A DNA stretch of 64,000 nt from assembly GCA_036387135.1 (NCBI GenBank), contig DASVUH010000016.1:141132-205131 (forward strand), in the 5' to 3' direction. Each line of letters opens with the position of its first letter. Positions within the stretch are counted from its first letter, which is position 1. Both the position numbers and the translations under genes were made by a program. The notes below the pieces were generated by a model. It was not told where the DNA came from. It did no database searches and saw only the letters and a program-made list of their open reading frames with translations. Source of the DNA: JALZCH01 sp036387135. GTDB taxonomy: Bacteria > Acidobacteriota > Blastocatellia > Pyrinomonadales > Pyrinomonadaceae. Of the stretch, positions 18,530 to 27,299 are shown piece by piece.

Positions 18530-19345
18530 TTACTCGAATACATTGAAAAGAATCGGGCGGCTCGGCGCTGCATCGGCAACGAAAGCAGCAGTTTGCAAAT
18601 TAAGAAGGTAAACGCCTTCGGCAACAGATTCCGGGACGAAAATCAATTCTGTGATTGTGTTGTTGTTTAGACTTGCAGAGTTTATTTCAAGCTCGCCTTG
18701 TCCGATGTTCCAGAAAATGCGGTGATTCGAGAGTTTGCCTTCATCAAAAATGCGGTCTATCGAAGGCAAATCAACGAGCAAATGTTTAACGCCCGATTCG
18801 ACTATAAACTGCATTGCATCGGTCGAGAAAAAAGGCGGAATTTCTTCGTTGTATGTTCGAGCGAGCTTGCTCTCATCGTTGGGCAAAGTGCGAATTATTA
18901 ACGCTTGCAGCCAATTTTTATCAGCTATTTTAAAGGCATCTTCCAAAGATTTTTTGGTAATAAATCGGTCTGAGTCGTTTACCTCAATCGAATAACTTTC
19001 GCCCGACAAAACAGCGTTTTCCGGTTCAATAGAAATTAGTGTTGCCGGGATGAAAGCGTCTCTCAAACAATCGTGAATCGAAATCCGCTCGCGCGTGATG
19101 TGTCCGATTGATTCTGTATGCGTGCCGTTGCAATGCGGAATCAAGCGGATTTGCTCGAAATTACAGCTTCCGCCGCGTCTCGTGTCGCCGATTAAATCAC
19201 CGGCTTCGCAAGCCTTTGACGTTGCTTTTTCCACTCCGTAAGCGTTCGGCTGCGCGCCTTTGAAATCGAGCGGAATTGAAATATGAATAGGCGAATCGTG
19301 TTTGATTTGATAAAGGCGATTATTAATTTTAAAGGAAAAACTCAT
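18530..19345 (-). CDS. Cyclase-family hydrolase, candidate kynurenine formamidase
   Basis: 271 residues from the ATG at 19345 (MSFSFKINNRLYQ); a frame open to 19537 has a non-protein-like extension and was not used. The family metal motif HxGTHxDxxxH appears as H71, G74-T75-H76, E78, H82 in HCNGTHTESIGHI, so Asp is replaced by Glu. The fold is that of KynB arylformamidase and other metal-dependent cyclases (PF04199). Given kmo 1 kb downstream, N-formylkynurenine hydrolysis is the likely role, but this is inferred from context. Its start is 97 bases from the divergent dienelactone-hydrolase-like gene. Confidence 0.72.
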   Translation of the reverse strand: MSFSFKINNRLYQIKHDSPIHISIPLDFKGAQPNAYGVEKATSKACEAGDLIGDTRRGGSCNFEQIRLIPHCNGTHTESIGHITRERISIHDCLRDAFIPATLISIEPENAVLSGESYSIEVNDSDRFITKKSLEDAFKIADKNWLQALIIRTLPNDESKLARTYNEEIPPFFSTDAMQFIVESGVKHLLVDLPSIDRIFDEGKLSNHRIFWNIGQGELEINSASLNNNTITELIFVPESVAEGVYLLNLQTAAFVADAAPSRPILFNVFE

Positions 19346-19442
19346 TTCTCTAATTTTGCATAACGACGAACCGGGAGCGCAATGGGCATTTGAAATCCCA
19401 ACGCCGAAAAGCCATACTAGCAGCCGACACCGGATTGGATTT

Positions 19443-20309
19443 ATGGAAAATAAAATTGAAGCTATTGTTGACGAATACCGCGTTCGCCGTCTCAACCGCC
19501 GCGAATTTTTTCTGCGCTTGATCGCCGTCACCGGCACTTATGCGACGGCGCAATTATTTTTGGAACAAAGCGGATTGGCGGCGACGCTCGTTTCGGAGGT
19601 TGAATCGCAACAGGCAAACGTTGATTCGGGAACGGTTGAATATCCGAGCGGCGAAGTGAAACTAACCGGCTATTTAAGCAAACCGAAAAACAAAGGAAAA
19701 CATCCGGCAATCATAGTCATCCACGAAAATCGCGGGCTGAACGATCACACAAGAGACGTTGCCCGTCGCTTTGCCGCCGAAGGCTACGTCGCGCTCGCCG
19801 TTGACGCGCTCTCGCGCAAAGGCGGAACTGCGGCGTTTGAAACGCCTGAAAAAGTGCGCGAAGCGTTTGCCGCAATTTCCTCTGCGGACGTAATGAAAGA
19901 CCTCAATGCCGGACTTGCTTTTTTAAACACGCACCCAAACGTCAGGAAAGACAAACTGGCTTCAATCGGCTTCTGCTGGGGCGGCGCACGCTCGTTTCTG
20001 CTCGCCACGGAAGCCAATCAACTGCAAGCGGCGGTCGTTTTTTACGGAACCGCACCGACCGAAGAACAGCTTGCCAAAGTTCATTGCCCCGTTCTCGGCA
20101 TTTACGGCGAAACCGACGAACGCATTACTTCAAAAGTGCCGGAAGTCGAAGCGGCGATGAAAAAACTTAAAAAGACTTACGAATACAAAATCTACAAAGG
20201 CGCGCCGCACGCTTTCTTTAATGACACTAACGGCGAGCGATACAAGCCGGAAGCTGCCAAAGAAGCCTGGGCGCAAACGCTCGCATTTTTGAAGAAAAAT
20301 CTTAAATGA
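19443..20309 (+). CDS. Dienelactone hydrolase-family protein with N-terminal Tat-like/anchor segment
   Basis: 288 residues from the ATG at 19443. RRLNRREFFLRLIAVTGTY near the N-terminus resembles a Tat signal or anchor, so it may be exported. The hydrolase domain has a cysteine nucleophile in GFCWGGARS (about residue 178), an Asp in GETDERITS and a His in GAPHAFFND: the Cys-Asp-His triad of dienelactone hydrolases. These open lactones in ring-cleavage pathways, but many homologues act on other esters. Its place between kynurenine genes, but on the opposite strand, is suggestive only. Confidence 0.85.
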   Translation: MENKIEAIVDEYRVRRLNRREFFLRLIAVTGTYATAQLFLEQSGLAATLVSEVESQQANVDSGTVEYPSGEVKLTGYLSKPKNKGKHPAIIVIHENRGLNDHTRDVARRFAAEGYVALAVDALSRKGGTAAFETPEKVREAFAAISSADVMKDLNAGLAFLNTHPNVRKDKLASIGFCWGGARSFLLATEANQLQAAVVFYGTAPTEEQLAKVHCPVLGIYGETDERITSKVPEVEAAMKKLKKTYEYKIYKGAPHAFFNDTNGERYKPEAAKEAWAQTLAFLKKNLK

Positions 20310-20348
20310 AACCGGTTTGGAAAAGGTTTTAGAACAGGTTACAAAGAC

Positions 20349-21689
20349 TTAATTTAATAGCTTTACCTTTTCCAACACTTCATCCAAATCAATGTTCGCA
20401 ATGTCTTCACTCTCTGCACAGATTTGCATCAACAATTTATCCTGAGCATTGCCTTTTTGTTTGGCGATTGTGTAAGGCAAATCTTCGCGGAAAGTGACCA
20501 TTGAATATTTGGAAAAATAATCGGGAAAGGTTTGTTCGAGCTTGGTTTCAAGCTCTCTTTTTCTGACAAAAATCGGATCGGCAACCGCGTCGCGCATTTC
20601 GTAAAAATTTTCTTCAGCCATCTCGGCAATCGCATCGGTGTTCGGTTTGCGTTCTTTCGTGAATTCATCAAAAATCGTTTCCCATTCCGCTCCGTGTTTT
20701 TCTATTAAAGAATCCAGAACGCGGCAATCTTCAAACGATGCGTTCATTCCTTGCCCGTAAAAAGGCACAATTGCGTGCGCCGAATCGCCGAGCAGCAGAG
20801 ATTTGCCGCCGACGTTCCACGGAAAACATTTGATTGTTCCGAGATTGCCGATTGGATTTGCGAAAAAATCTTCAACCAGAGTCGGCATCAACGGGATTGC
20901 GTCGGCAAAATTTGTTTCAAAAAACCGCATTAAAGATTTTTCGTCCGCTAATTGCTCAAAACTGTTTTCGCCCGTGTGTGCGAGAAAAAGCGTGCAGGTA
21001 AAACTGCCGTCGAAATTGGGCAGCGCAATCATCATAAACGCCCGCCGCGCCCAGATGTGCAAAGCGTTTTTCTCCATCAAAAAACCGCCGTTTTCGCCCC
21101 GCGGAATGTGCAATTCCTTGTAGCCGTGTTCAAGCCAGCTTTGCGAAAAATTAAAACGCGGCACGCCGCCGTTGAGCATCGCGTTTCTGACGGCTGAGCC
21201 TGCGCCGTCTGCGGCGATTAAAACGTCGCCTCTGATTGTTCTGCGCCCGCCCGCCGTTGCGCTTTCAACGATTGCTGTACCGGTCGCGCTGTGAAAATTA
21301 ACGCATTTCTGATTGAAACGAAATTTGACGCCGCTTTTCCTGGCTTCATTCATCAATGCGGTATTTAAACCGCCGCGGGAAATCGAATTGATATATTCGC
21401 CCTGTCGCCCGCTATACGGCAGCAATTTAGTCGCGCCGTCAGGAGCGTGAATCATTCGTCCGCGCATCGGCACGGCTTCGCGGAGCATATATTCGTCCAT
21501 TCCGACATCGCGCAAAGCGGCAATTCCTCGGTCTGACAAAGCCAGATTAATCGAACGCCCGCCCGCCGCGCCGGTTTTTCGCATATCGCCGCGCGATTCG
21601 TAAATCTCGACTTCAAACCCGCGTCTTGATAGATAAATTCCCAATAGCGAACCAGCCAACCCGGCGCCGATGATAATAATTTTGGACAT
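20349..21689 (-). CDS. kmo: Kynurenine 3-monooxygenase
   Basis: 446 residues, an FAD monooxygenase that hydroxylates kynurenine to 3-hydroxykynurenine with NADPH and O2. The Rossmann motif GAGLAGS is at 8-14. The family motif GRSINLALSDRGIAAL follows, then the second FAD motif LLLGDSAHAIVPFYGQGMN and FEDCRVLD. Length and motifs fit bacterial KMO. It is the last gene of the tight run kynU, DUF1003, small membrane protein, kmo. Bacterial KMO lacks the mitochondrial C-terminal anchor; here the C-terminus is likewise soluble, while two membrane proteins are encoded just upstream. Confidence 0.94.
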   Translation of the reverse strand: MSKIIIIGAGLAGSLLGIYLSRRGFEVEIYESRGDMRKTGAAGGRSINLALSDRGIAALRDVGMDEYMLREAVPMRGRMIHAPDGATKLLPYSGRQGEYINSISRGGLNTALMNEARKSGVKFRFNQKCVNFHSATGTAIVESATAGGRRTIRGDVLIAADGAGSAVRNAMLNGGVPRFNFSQSWLEHGYKELHIPRGENGGFLMEKNALHIWARRAFMMIALPNFDGSFTCTLFLAHTGENSFEQLADEKSLMRFFETNFADAIPLMPTLVEDFFANPIGNLGTIKCFPWNVGGKSLLLGDSAHAIVPFYGQGMNASFEDCRVLDSLIEKHGAEWETIFDEFTKERKPNTDAIAEMAEENFYEMRDAVADPIFVRKRELETKLEQTFPDYFSKYSMVTFREDLPYTIAKQKGNAQDKLLMQICAESEDIANIDLDEVLEKVKLLN

Positions 21690-21699
21690 AAATCGAAAA

Positions 21700-22035
21700 T
21701 CAAATAAAAGCGTAAGTCAGCAAACCGCAGATAATTGTCATTAAGCATAACGCTCCTATAAAAATTACGTCTGCGGCGCGCTCGACTTTATATTTGCGGC
21801 GGCTGCCTCTTGTGCGCAGAGCAAAATAAGAGAGCAGGCAGGAAATGAGAAAAGCGAAAGCATCAACTACCAATAAATCATCGCCGATAGTGTTGATGCT
21901 TATCAGCGCCGGGATGGCTCGAAACAAACCGATGACAGTCAAACAAACTCCGACCATTGCCGCCGAAACCGTGAAAATATGAATACAAATGTCGTTTTCA
22001 AGCTCTTCTTTAGGCATTGTTTTGATTTGCTCCAC
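21700..22035 (-). CDS. Small three-helix membrane protein of unknown function
   Basis: Up to 111 residues; the start may be 22035 or the ATG at 22017 (MPKEELEND), both inside the end of the DUF1003 gene. Three hydrophobic segments are visible: IFTVSAAMVGVCLTVIGLF, a central LLVVDAFAFLISCLLSYFAL and the C-terminal VIFIGALCLMTIICGLLTYA. I do not recognise the family. Overlap with the DUF1003 gene upstream and a 10-base gap to kmo imply co-translation with both. Confidence 0.72.
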   Translation of the reverse strand: MEQIKTMPKEELENDICIHIFTVSAAMVGVCLTVIGLFRAIPALISINTIGDDLLVVDAFAFLISCLLSYFALRTRGSRRKYKVERAADVIFIGALCLMTIICGLLTYAFI

Positions 22036-22579
22036 CTTGATTAACGATTTCCGTTAACAGACGTATTTGCTCGCGCTGCATTTGAACAAGTTCGAGCCAT
22101 TTCTCATCTCGCAGCTCATCCAATTTTTCGTGCAAACTCAGAATTTCAAGCTCTGCCTTTAAATTCACTTCATAGTCGTGTGCCGCGTCCGTGCGGTCTT
22201 TTGCCGTCTGCCTGTTTTGCGACATCATAATAATCGGCGCTTGAATCGCGGCAAGCATCGAAAGAAATAGATTCAGCAAAATATACGGATACGGGTCAAA
22301 TGCTTCGCCGCTTCGTGCCAGAATTAATGAGTTAAGTAACACCCAGAAAATCAGAACCGATCCGAAAATAATAATAAAGGTCCAGGAACCGCCAAATGAC
22401 GCCACCAAATCGGCGAGCCTCTGACCGAAAGTAAGACGGCTCTCAAATTCGTGGTTGACGTTGTGGCTGACGTGCGAACGCTCAAGATAATGACTCACGA
22501 CTTTTTGCTCGCGTTCAGGAAGCGAATCAATGCCGTTGCGAAACCGTTTTTCGACAAATTTTTGCAAGTGATTATTCAT
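22010..22579 (-). CDS. DUF1003 membrane protein
   Basis: 189 residues of the DUF1003 family. FGQRLADLVASFGGSWTFI leads into a first membrane helix, followed by a second (PYILLNLFLSMLAAIQAPII) and the signature MMSQNRQTAKDRTDAAHDY. A long amphipathic C-terminal helix (LHEKLDELRDEKWLELVQM) could form a coiled coil. The function of the family is unknown. It begins 3 bases after the kynU stop, so it is clearly in the kynU-kmo operon. Confidence 0.87.
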   Translation of the reverse strand: MNNHLQKFVEKRFRNGIDSLPEREQKVVSHYLERSHVSHNVNHEFESRLTFGQRLADLVASFGGSWTFIIIFGSVLIFWVLLNSLILARSGEAFDPYPYILLNLFLSMLAAIQAPIIMMSQNRQTAKDRTDAAHDYEVNLKAELEILSLHEKLDELRDEKWLELVQMQREQIRLLTEIVNQGGANQNNA

Positions 22580-22582
22580 AAT

Positions 22583-23863
22583 TTAATTTCTCAAACACAC
22601 TTTTAAAATTTCAGCAAAACGAAACACATCCATAAACGAATTATAAAGCGGTACCGGCGCGACGCGAATCACGTCCGGCTCGCGCCAATCGGCATAAACT
22701 CCTTTTTCGGAAATGGAATTGAATAAATTTTTATCTGCATCTTGAACGCGAATCGAAAGCTGACAGCCGCGTTCGTCGGGATTTGAAGGTGTGATTACTG
22801 AAATCCTTTCGTCTCTGATTTCTTCGAGCAGAAATTCCAAATATGCGGTCAGCTTTTTCGATTTTTCGATTAAATTTTTCATTCCGGCTTGTTCAAAAAC
22901 ATCGAGCGACGCTTTCAAAGCCGCAAGCTGGAAAATCGGCGGATTCGATAATTGCCAGCCTTCCGCGCCGCGCAGCGGAACAAATTTTGAACCCATCAAA
23001 AATCTGGTTTCTTTGTCGTGTCCCCACCAACCGGCGAAACGCGGCAAATCGAAATTTTCTGAATGCCGTTCGTGAACGAAAACGCCCGCGATGCTGCCCG
23101 GACCGGAATTGAGATATTTATACGAACACCATGCGGCAAAATCCGCGTTCCAATCGTGCAGCTTCAATTCCACATTTCCCGCCGCGTGCGCCAAATCGAA
23201 ACCGACAAGAGCGCCGACGTGGTGTCCGGCTTTTGCAATTCGCTCGAAATCGTATTTTTGCCCGGTGTAATAATTGACGCCGCCGAGCATAATCAGCGCA
23301 ATCGAATCGCCGTTTTCCGCAATTGTTCGTTCGATGTCTTCGGTACGCAAAAGCGCCTCACCGATACGCGGCTTTAATTCGATTAAAGAATCTTCAATTT
23401 CAAAATTATGAAATTTTATCTGAGATTGCACTGCATATTGATCCGACGGAAACGCGCCGGCTTCGATCACGATTTTGTGTCGTTCCGGCGTCGGGCGATA
23501 AAACGAAACCATCAAAAGATGCAGATTGACGGTTAGCGAATTCATCACGACGGTTTCAATCGGTTTCGCGCCGACAATTTCAGCCATCTGCTCGGCGACA
23601 AATTCGTGATAGGGCAGCCATGGATTTTTGGCGTGAAAATGACCTTCAACGCCGAGCGTCGCCCAATCTTTTAATTCCTGTTCGATATAATTTCCGGTTG
23701 TTTTCGGCTGAAGTCCGAGCGAATTTCCGGTGAAATACAAAACGTCTTCGCCGTTCTGCTGTTTAGGAATATAAAATTTTTCGCGGAAACTTCTAAGCGA
23801 ATCCTGAGTGTCCATTTCAAACGCAAATTGCTCGGACGCTACAAAATCTAATTGCATAATCAA
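22583..23863 (-). CDS. kynU: Kynureninase
   Basis: 426 residues, a PLP enzyme that splits 3-hydroxykynurenine (or kynurenine) into 3-hydroxyanthranilate (or anthranilate) and alanine. The cofactor lysine is Lys249 in WCSYKYLNSGPG. PLP-binding context is seen in GFDLAHAAGN (Asp223, His226), and GNSLGLQPK is the conserved N-terminal substrate region. Length fits the family. First gene of the kynU, DUF1003, small membrane protein, kmo operon; its promoter must lie in the 46 bases shared with the divergent P-loop gene. Confidence 0.95.
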   Translation of the reverse strand: MIMQLDFVASEQFAFEMDTQDSLRSFREKFYIPKQQNGEDVLYFTGNSLGLQPKTTGNYIEQELKDWATLGVEGHFHAKNPWLPYHEFVAEQMAEIVGAKPIETVVMNSLTVNLHLLMVSFYRPTPERHKIVIEAGAFPSDQYAVQSQIKFHNFEIEDSLIELKPRIGEALLRTEDIERTIAENGDSIALIMLGGVNYYTGQKYDFERIAKAGHHVGALVGFDLAHAAGNVELKLHDWNADFAAWCSYKYLNSGPGSIAGVFVHERHSENFDLPRFAGWWGHDKETRFLMGSKFVPLRGAEGWQLSNPPIFQLAALKASLDVFEQAGMKNLIEKSKKLTAYLEFLLEEIRDERISVITPSNPDERGCQLSIRVQDADKNLFNSISEKGVYADWREPDVIRVAPVPLYNSFMDVFRFAEILKVCLRN

Positions 23864-23909
23864 AAATAAATCGGTAGAAATTCTTTAAAACTGTATTCTA
23901 TAACAGACT

Positions 23910-24554
23910 ATGCCGATTATCTGTTTTGAAGGAGCAAGCGCTGTCGGGAAAACTTCGTTATCAAAATATTTAAGCGAAAAATTTAATGCGTATGTCATCC
24001 CGGAAGTGAATTTGTTATTTCAGAGAACGCCGAGCGAGCCAAAGTTTTGGTATTTTGAAAAACAAGTCGAGAGATGGGAATTGGCGGTCGAAGCCTCAAA
24101 AAAATATCAAATCGTAATTCTCGACGGCGACCCGTTTCAGCCGCTCTGGTATAACTGGGCGTACAATTTTGATGTTTTGCAGTCGCTGGAAACAGTCGCC
24201 GATTTTTATCGGGAAAAATTGGCTGATGGGAAAATCGCTTTTCCCGACAAATATTTTATCTTGACAGTTAATAACGACGATTTGCGAAACAGAAAAGTCA
24301 GCGACACCTCGCGGACGAGAAAGAATTTTGAGCGGCATCTGCGATTTATCAAGCCGCAGCTCGCTTTTTTTGAATTTATAAAATCAATCAACAACGATTT
24401 GGTCGAATTTATAGAGAACAGGGAAGTCGAAATTACAGCCGCAAAAGTTATAAATTCAGTTCCGCATAAGCATTCAAATCAAGAATCGTCGCTCGCATTG
24501 TTCGACGCCGCCGAAATCTGGCTAGCTGAAACGCAAGCGGCAGATTTCACTTGA
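23910..24554 (+). CDS. P-loop kinase-like protein
   Basis: 214 residues beginning IICFEGASAVGKTSLSKYL, a Walker A motif (GASAVGKTS) of the deoxynucleoside/thymidylate or AAA_33 kinase type. LDGDPFQPLWYN is a Walker-B-like strand with substrate residues, and RNRKVSDTSRTRKNFERHL looks like a LID segment rich in arginine. It is likely to phosphorylate a small molecule or nucleotide; the substrate is not recognisable. It is the only plus-strand gene inside the kynurenine stretch apart from the hydrolase at 19443. Its last 33 bases overlap the end of the following minus-strand gene. Confidence 0.75.
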   Translation: MPIICFEGASAVGKTSLSKYLSEKFNAYVIPEVNLLFQRTPSEPKFWYFEKQVERWELAVEASKKYQIVILDGDPFQPLWYNWAYNFDVLQSLETVADFYREKLADGKIAFPDKYFILTVNNDDLRNRKVSDTSRTRKNFERHLRFIKPQLAFFEFIKSINNDLVEFIENREVEITAAKVINSVPHKHSNQESSLALFDAAEIWLAETQAADFT

Positions 24555-25580
24555 AATCAAACCCGCGATGAACGCCAATCCAACCGCCGCGCAAGTTTTA
24601 TTGCTCGATTGATTTTGATTCGCGGAAATTGAACTGTTCTGATTTGAATTTGCCGGAGCGTTTGTTTGAGTTTCGCCGACAGTTGCAACAGTCGAGACTT
24701 TTCCATCCGCCGCGATTTTCCGCACGCGAGTAATCGGATTTGAACGGGGCGGCAGATTTTTGTTTTCCAAAACGTAAAGATTTTTGTCTCGCGCATAAAC
24801 TCCGGTTGGAGTCCAATCTTTTTCGGATTGATAAAAAATTGAAATCTTTTTGTCGGGCGCAATTTTAATAATCGATTTGCTATTGTAATCAGCCGTAAAA
24901 ACATTATTTTCAGCATCAACCGTCAAACCGAACAGCATCGGATTAGGCGAGACTGCCGAAAGTTTTTGTTTGTCCGCGACAACCGAGATTTTATCGTCGG
25001 GCGCGGCTTTCCAAATTGATTCGGAGTTTTTAAAAAACAGCGCGCCGTCCGCTGCAAAGCTCATTCCGCCAAAGCTGTGCGGAACAATTTGCCGATCTGC
25101 CAATGCTTTTCGCTCATCGCCGAACAAAACTTTGACAGTTCCGTTCGGGTTTCTTTTCAGCAAATAAAACTCTTTAGGCTTTGTCTCGGTTTGACCGAAA
25201 TAAAAGGCAGCTCCAGCCTCGTTTTTCCAGTTGCTGATGCCTTTCGGCGGAGTTTCAGTCCGCGCGAGTATGTATGAAAACTCGCCCTGCGGCGTGATGC
25301 GCCATAACGAAGCCGAAAATTTTTGCGTTGACGGTTCGTAATGCATCTCTTCGCCCAACAGATTTCCGTCTCGGTCAAACGTCAATTCATGCGTGTGCTT
25401 TTCGGCGAAAATCGAGACTCTTCCGTCCGCGTCAATTTTCCAAACCCTTTCGAGGTCGCTGACATAAATCCGATTTTGAGCGTCAACGGCAATAGCCCAC
25501 GACGGATGCGCTGAAGCATCAAATACTAAAATAAAACAGAAGGCAAAAAACAGAAGAATTGGCAAAATTACATTTTTCAT
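24522..25580 (-). CDS. Secreted NHL/SMP-30-like beta-propeller protein with C-terminal membrane segment
   Basis: 352 residues. A signal peptide (ILPILLFFAFCFILVFDASA) is followed by repeated propeller strands with the pattern VDAQNRIYVSD, FDRDGNLLG, VDAENNVFTADYN and IAPDKKISIFY, typical of NHL or SMP-30 repeats. A Ser/Asn/Gln-rich linker precedes a short hydrophobic segment (CAAVGLAFIAGLISS), perhaps a C-terminal anchor. No metal site typical of lactonases could be assigned. It lies 36 bases after the ACMS decarboxylase gene and may be on the same transcript. Function unknown. Confidence 0.75.
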   Translation of the reverse strand: MKNVILPILLFFAFCFILVFDASAHPSWAIAVDAQNRIYVSDLERVWKIDADGRVSIFAEKHTHELTFDRDGNLLGEEMHYEPSTQKFSASLWRITPQGEFSYILARTETPPKGISNWKNEAGAAFYFGQTETKPKEFYLLKRNPNGTVKVLFGDERKALADRQIVPHSFGGMSFAADGALFFKNSESIWKAAPDDKISVVADKQKLSAVSPNPMLFGLTVDAENNVFTADYNSKSIIKIAPDKKISIFYQSEKDWTPTGVYARDKNLYVLENKNLPPRSNPITRVRKIAADGKVSTVATVGETQTNAPANSNQNSSISANQNQSSNKTCAAVGLAFIAGLISSEICRLRFS

Positions 25581-25616
25581 GGATTCACTTTCGTTCCCTT
25601 GTCGGTTTCGCGCAAG

Positions 25617-26627
25617 CTAAACAAATAAAACCTTATCTAAATTCAGCCATTCCAGCGCCGCTCCGTGCAATAGTTTGGCTTTCGTTTCCTCACCAAACGG
25701 CATTGACTCAATCAATTTTCCCGGCTCTAATTCACCGAGCGGAAACGGGTAATCCGTGCCGAGTGCGACTTTGTCCGCGCCCGCCAATTTAACCAAATAA
25801 TCGAGCATCGCCGCTTCGTGAACCAGCGAATCGAACCAGATTTTCCCCAGATAATCACGCGGATTACATTGATTGTCGGCGGCGCACAAATCCGGTCGCA
25901 CCAGAAAACCGTGTTCGATTCTGCCGATTGTTGCCGGAAACGAGCCGCCGCCGTGCGCGAAACAGATTCGCAGATTTTTGCATTTCTCTAATGTGCCGGA
26001 AAAAATCAGCGAGCATATTGCCCGCGAAGTTTCCGCAGGCATTCCGACAAGCCAAGGCAGCCAGTATTTCTGCATCTCGCGCTCGCCCATCATATCCCAC
26101 GGATGAACGAAAACCGCCATTCCCAATTCCTCGCAGGCTTTAAAAAAATCAAAAAACTGAGGTTCTCCGAGGTTTAATTGATTGACGTTTGAACCGATTT
26201 GCACTCCGACCAAGCCGATTTGTCTGCATCTTTCAAGCTCTTTAACGGCAAGCCGCGCGTCCTGCATCGGGACGGTTCCCAGACCGATGAAACGTTTCGG
26301 ATATTTGGCGACGAGTTTTGCGAGATCGTCATTCAAAAACTCGGCGATTTCCGCCGCGTCCGCAGCTCGCGCCCAGTAACTGAACATCACCGGAACGGTC
26401 GAAAGCACCTGCACTGAAACGCCGAATTGTCGGCATTCCTCAAGTCTTTTTTCCGCGCTCCATGTGTTTTCGTCAATTTCGCGGAAAAACTTGCCGTCGT
26501 CTTTGAGCATTCTGGCGCAGCACGGTTTGTGATGTTCGAGCCGGATAAAACCGCCGTAACCGAAACGCTGTTTCCAAGCCGGAATTTCCTTTGGCAAAAT
26601 ATGCGTGTGAACGTCAATTTTCAGCAT
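25617..26627 (-). CDS. nbaD: 2-amino-3-carboxymuconate-6-semialdehyde decarboxylase (ACMSD)
   Basis: 336 residues, the same length as human ACMSD and matching its motifs along the chain: RFGYGGFIRLEHH, LSTVPVMFSYWA, HPWDMMGEREMQKYWLPWL, FAHGGGSFP and GTDYPFPLGELEPGKLIES. The amidohydrolase zinc site is complete: His7, His9, His175, Asp292, with catalytic His225. It decarboxylates the ring-cleavage product of 3-hydroxyanthranilate and so diverts it from quinolinate and NAD into catabolism. The start overlaps the end of the GNAT gene by 14 bases. It works directly after the dioxygenase encoded at 27751. Confidence 0.95.
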   Translation of the reverse strand: MLKIDVHTHILPKEIPAWKQRFGYGGFIRLEHHKPCCARMLKDDGKFFREIDENTWSAEKRLEECRQFGVSVQVLSTVPVMFSYWARAADAAEIAEFLNDDLAKLVAKYPKRFIGLGTVPMQDARLAVKELERCRQIGLVGVQIGSNVNQLNLGEPQFFDFFKACEELGMAVFVHPWDMMGEREMQKYWLPWLVGMPAETSRAICSLIFSGTLEKCKNLRICFAHGGGSFPATIGRIEHGFLVRPDLCAADNQCNPRDYLGKIWFDSLVHEAAMLDYLVKLAGADKVALGTDYPFPLGELEPGKLIESMPFGEETKAKLLHGAALEWLNLDKVLFV

Positions 26628-27063
26628 CTTTTATCGTTGGAGCGTAAAAATAATTGCTGTTTTCGCGCTGCAAATTTATCAAACCCGCCGTCGTGTTTTT
26701 GAAACCGCATCCGGCGTAAAAATCTTGCAGATGCGGCTCATAATCAACGTGAATCCATTCAATTCCGCGATTCTTCGCCGCAATTGCCGCGTGTTCCATT
26801 AACTTTGTCCCGACGCCGCATCGCCTGAATTCGGGATGAACCGTCGTATCCAAAACAAAAGCGTGAGTAGCGCCGTCCCAAGCCAGATAAACAAAACCAA
26901 CCAAACGCTCCGAATGATAAGCGCAGACAAACGCCAGACTGCGTTCGAGAACCGGGCGAAAATCCGTCGGCTGATGATTTAGCCACGAATCTGCAAACAG
27001 CGGGTTTAATTCGTCGTTTGTGATCGCCGGATTAACTCGATAAATTATTTCAGACTCATTCAT
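26614..27063 (-). CDS. GNAT-family N-acetyltransferase
   Basis: 149 residues with the acetyl-CoA pyrophosphate loop in HPEFRRCGVGTKLMEHA (about 78-95) and the beta-4 strand AFVLDTTVHPE. C-terminal FYAGCGFKNT is the usual beta-6 region. The substrate is unknown. Its end overlaps the ACMSD start by 14 bases, so the two are translationally coupled although no metabolic link is obvious. Confidence 0.85.
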   Translation of the reverse strand: MNESEIIYRVNPAITNDELNPLFADSWLNHQPTDFRPVLERSLAFVCAYHSERLVGFVYLAWDGATHAFVLDTTVHPEFRRCGVGTKLMEHAAIAAKNRGIEWIHVDYEPHLQDFYAGCGFKNTTAGLINLQRENSNYFYAPTIKDAEN

Positions 27064-27134
27064 CTACTGTTACGGCTCATAATTCCAAGCCGCTTCGGGC
27101 AAGTTTCTGACACTCTCGCGCGGATTTTTATTCG

Positions 27135-27299
27135 CTAAACATCTCGCTTTTCCTGCTTCTCATCTTTCGGCGGAGCGTTTTTAGATTTTTCGTCGTGTAT
27201 TTTTTTCGCTTTCATCAAAGAAAGACAAAGGTCGCGTAGTTGGTCAACCTGTTTTAAGCGTCTTAAAATCGCCGCTTCGGACATATCAACTTTCTTCAT
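27135..27299 (-). CDS. 54-residue protein paired with the nucleotidyltransferase
   Basis: From the ATG at 27299 (MKKVDMSEAAILRRLKQVDQ), which overlaps the nucleotidyltransferase end by 14 bases; the longer frame to 27344 only extends into that gene. Charged and helical, with a Lys/Glu-rich tail and no recognisable domain. Overlap and partner size resemble a two-component nucleotidyltransferase module in which the small protein is an accessory or antitoxin. That role is inference. Confidence 0.6.
   Translation of the reverse strand: MKKVDMSEAAILRRLKQVDQLRDLCLSLMKAKKIHDEKSKNAPPKDEKQEKRDV

Noticed and set aside
19346..19537. Longer start of the formamidase candidate
   Set aside because: The 64 extra residues are basic and shadow-like, overlapping the divergent hydrolase gene.
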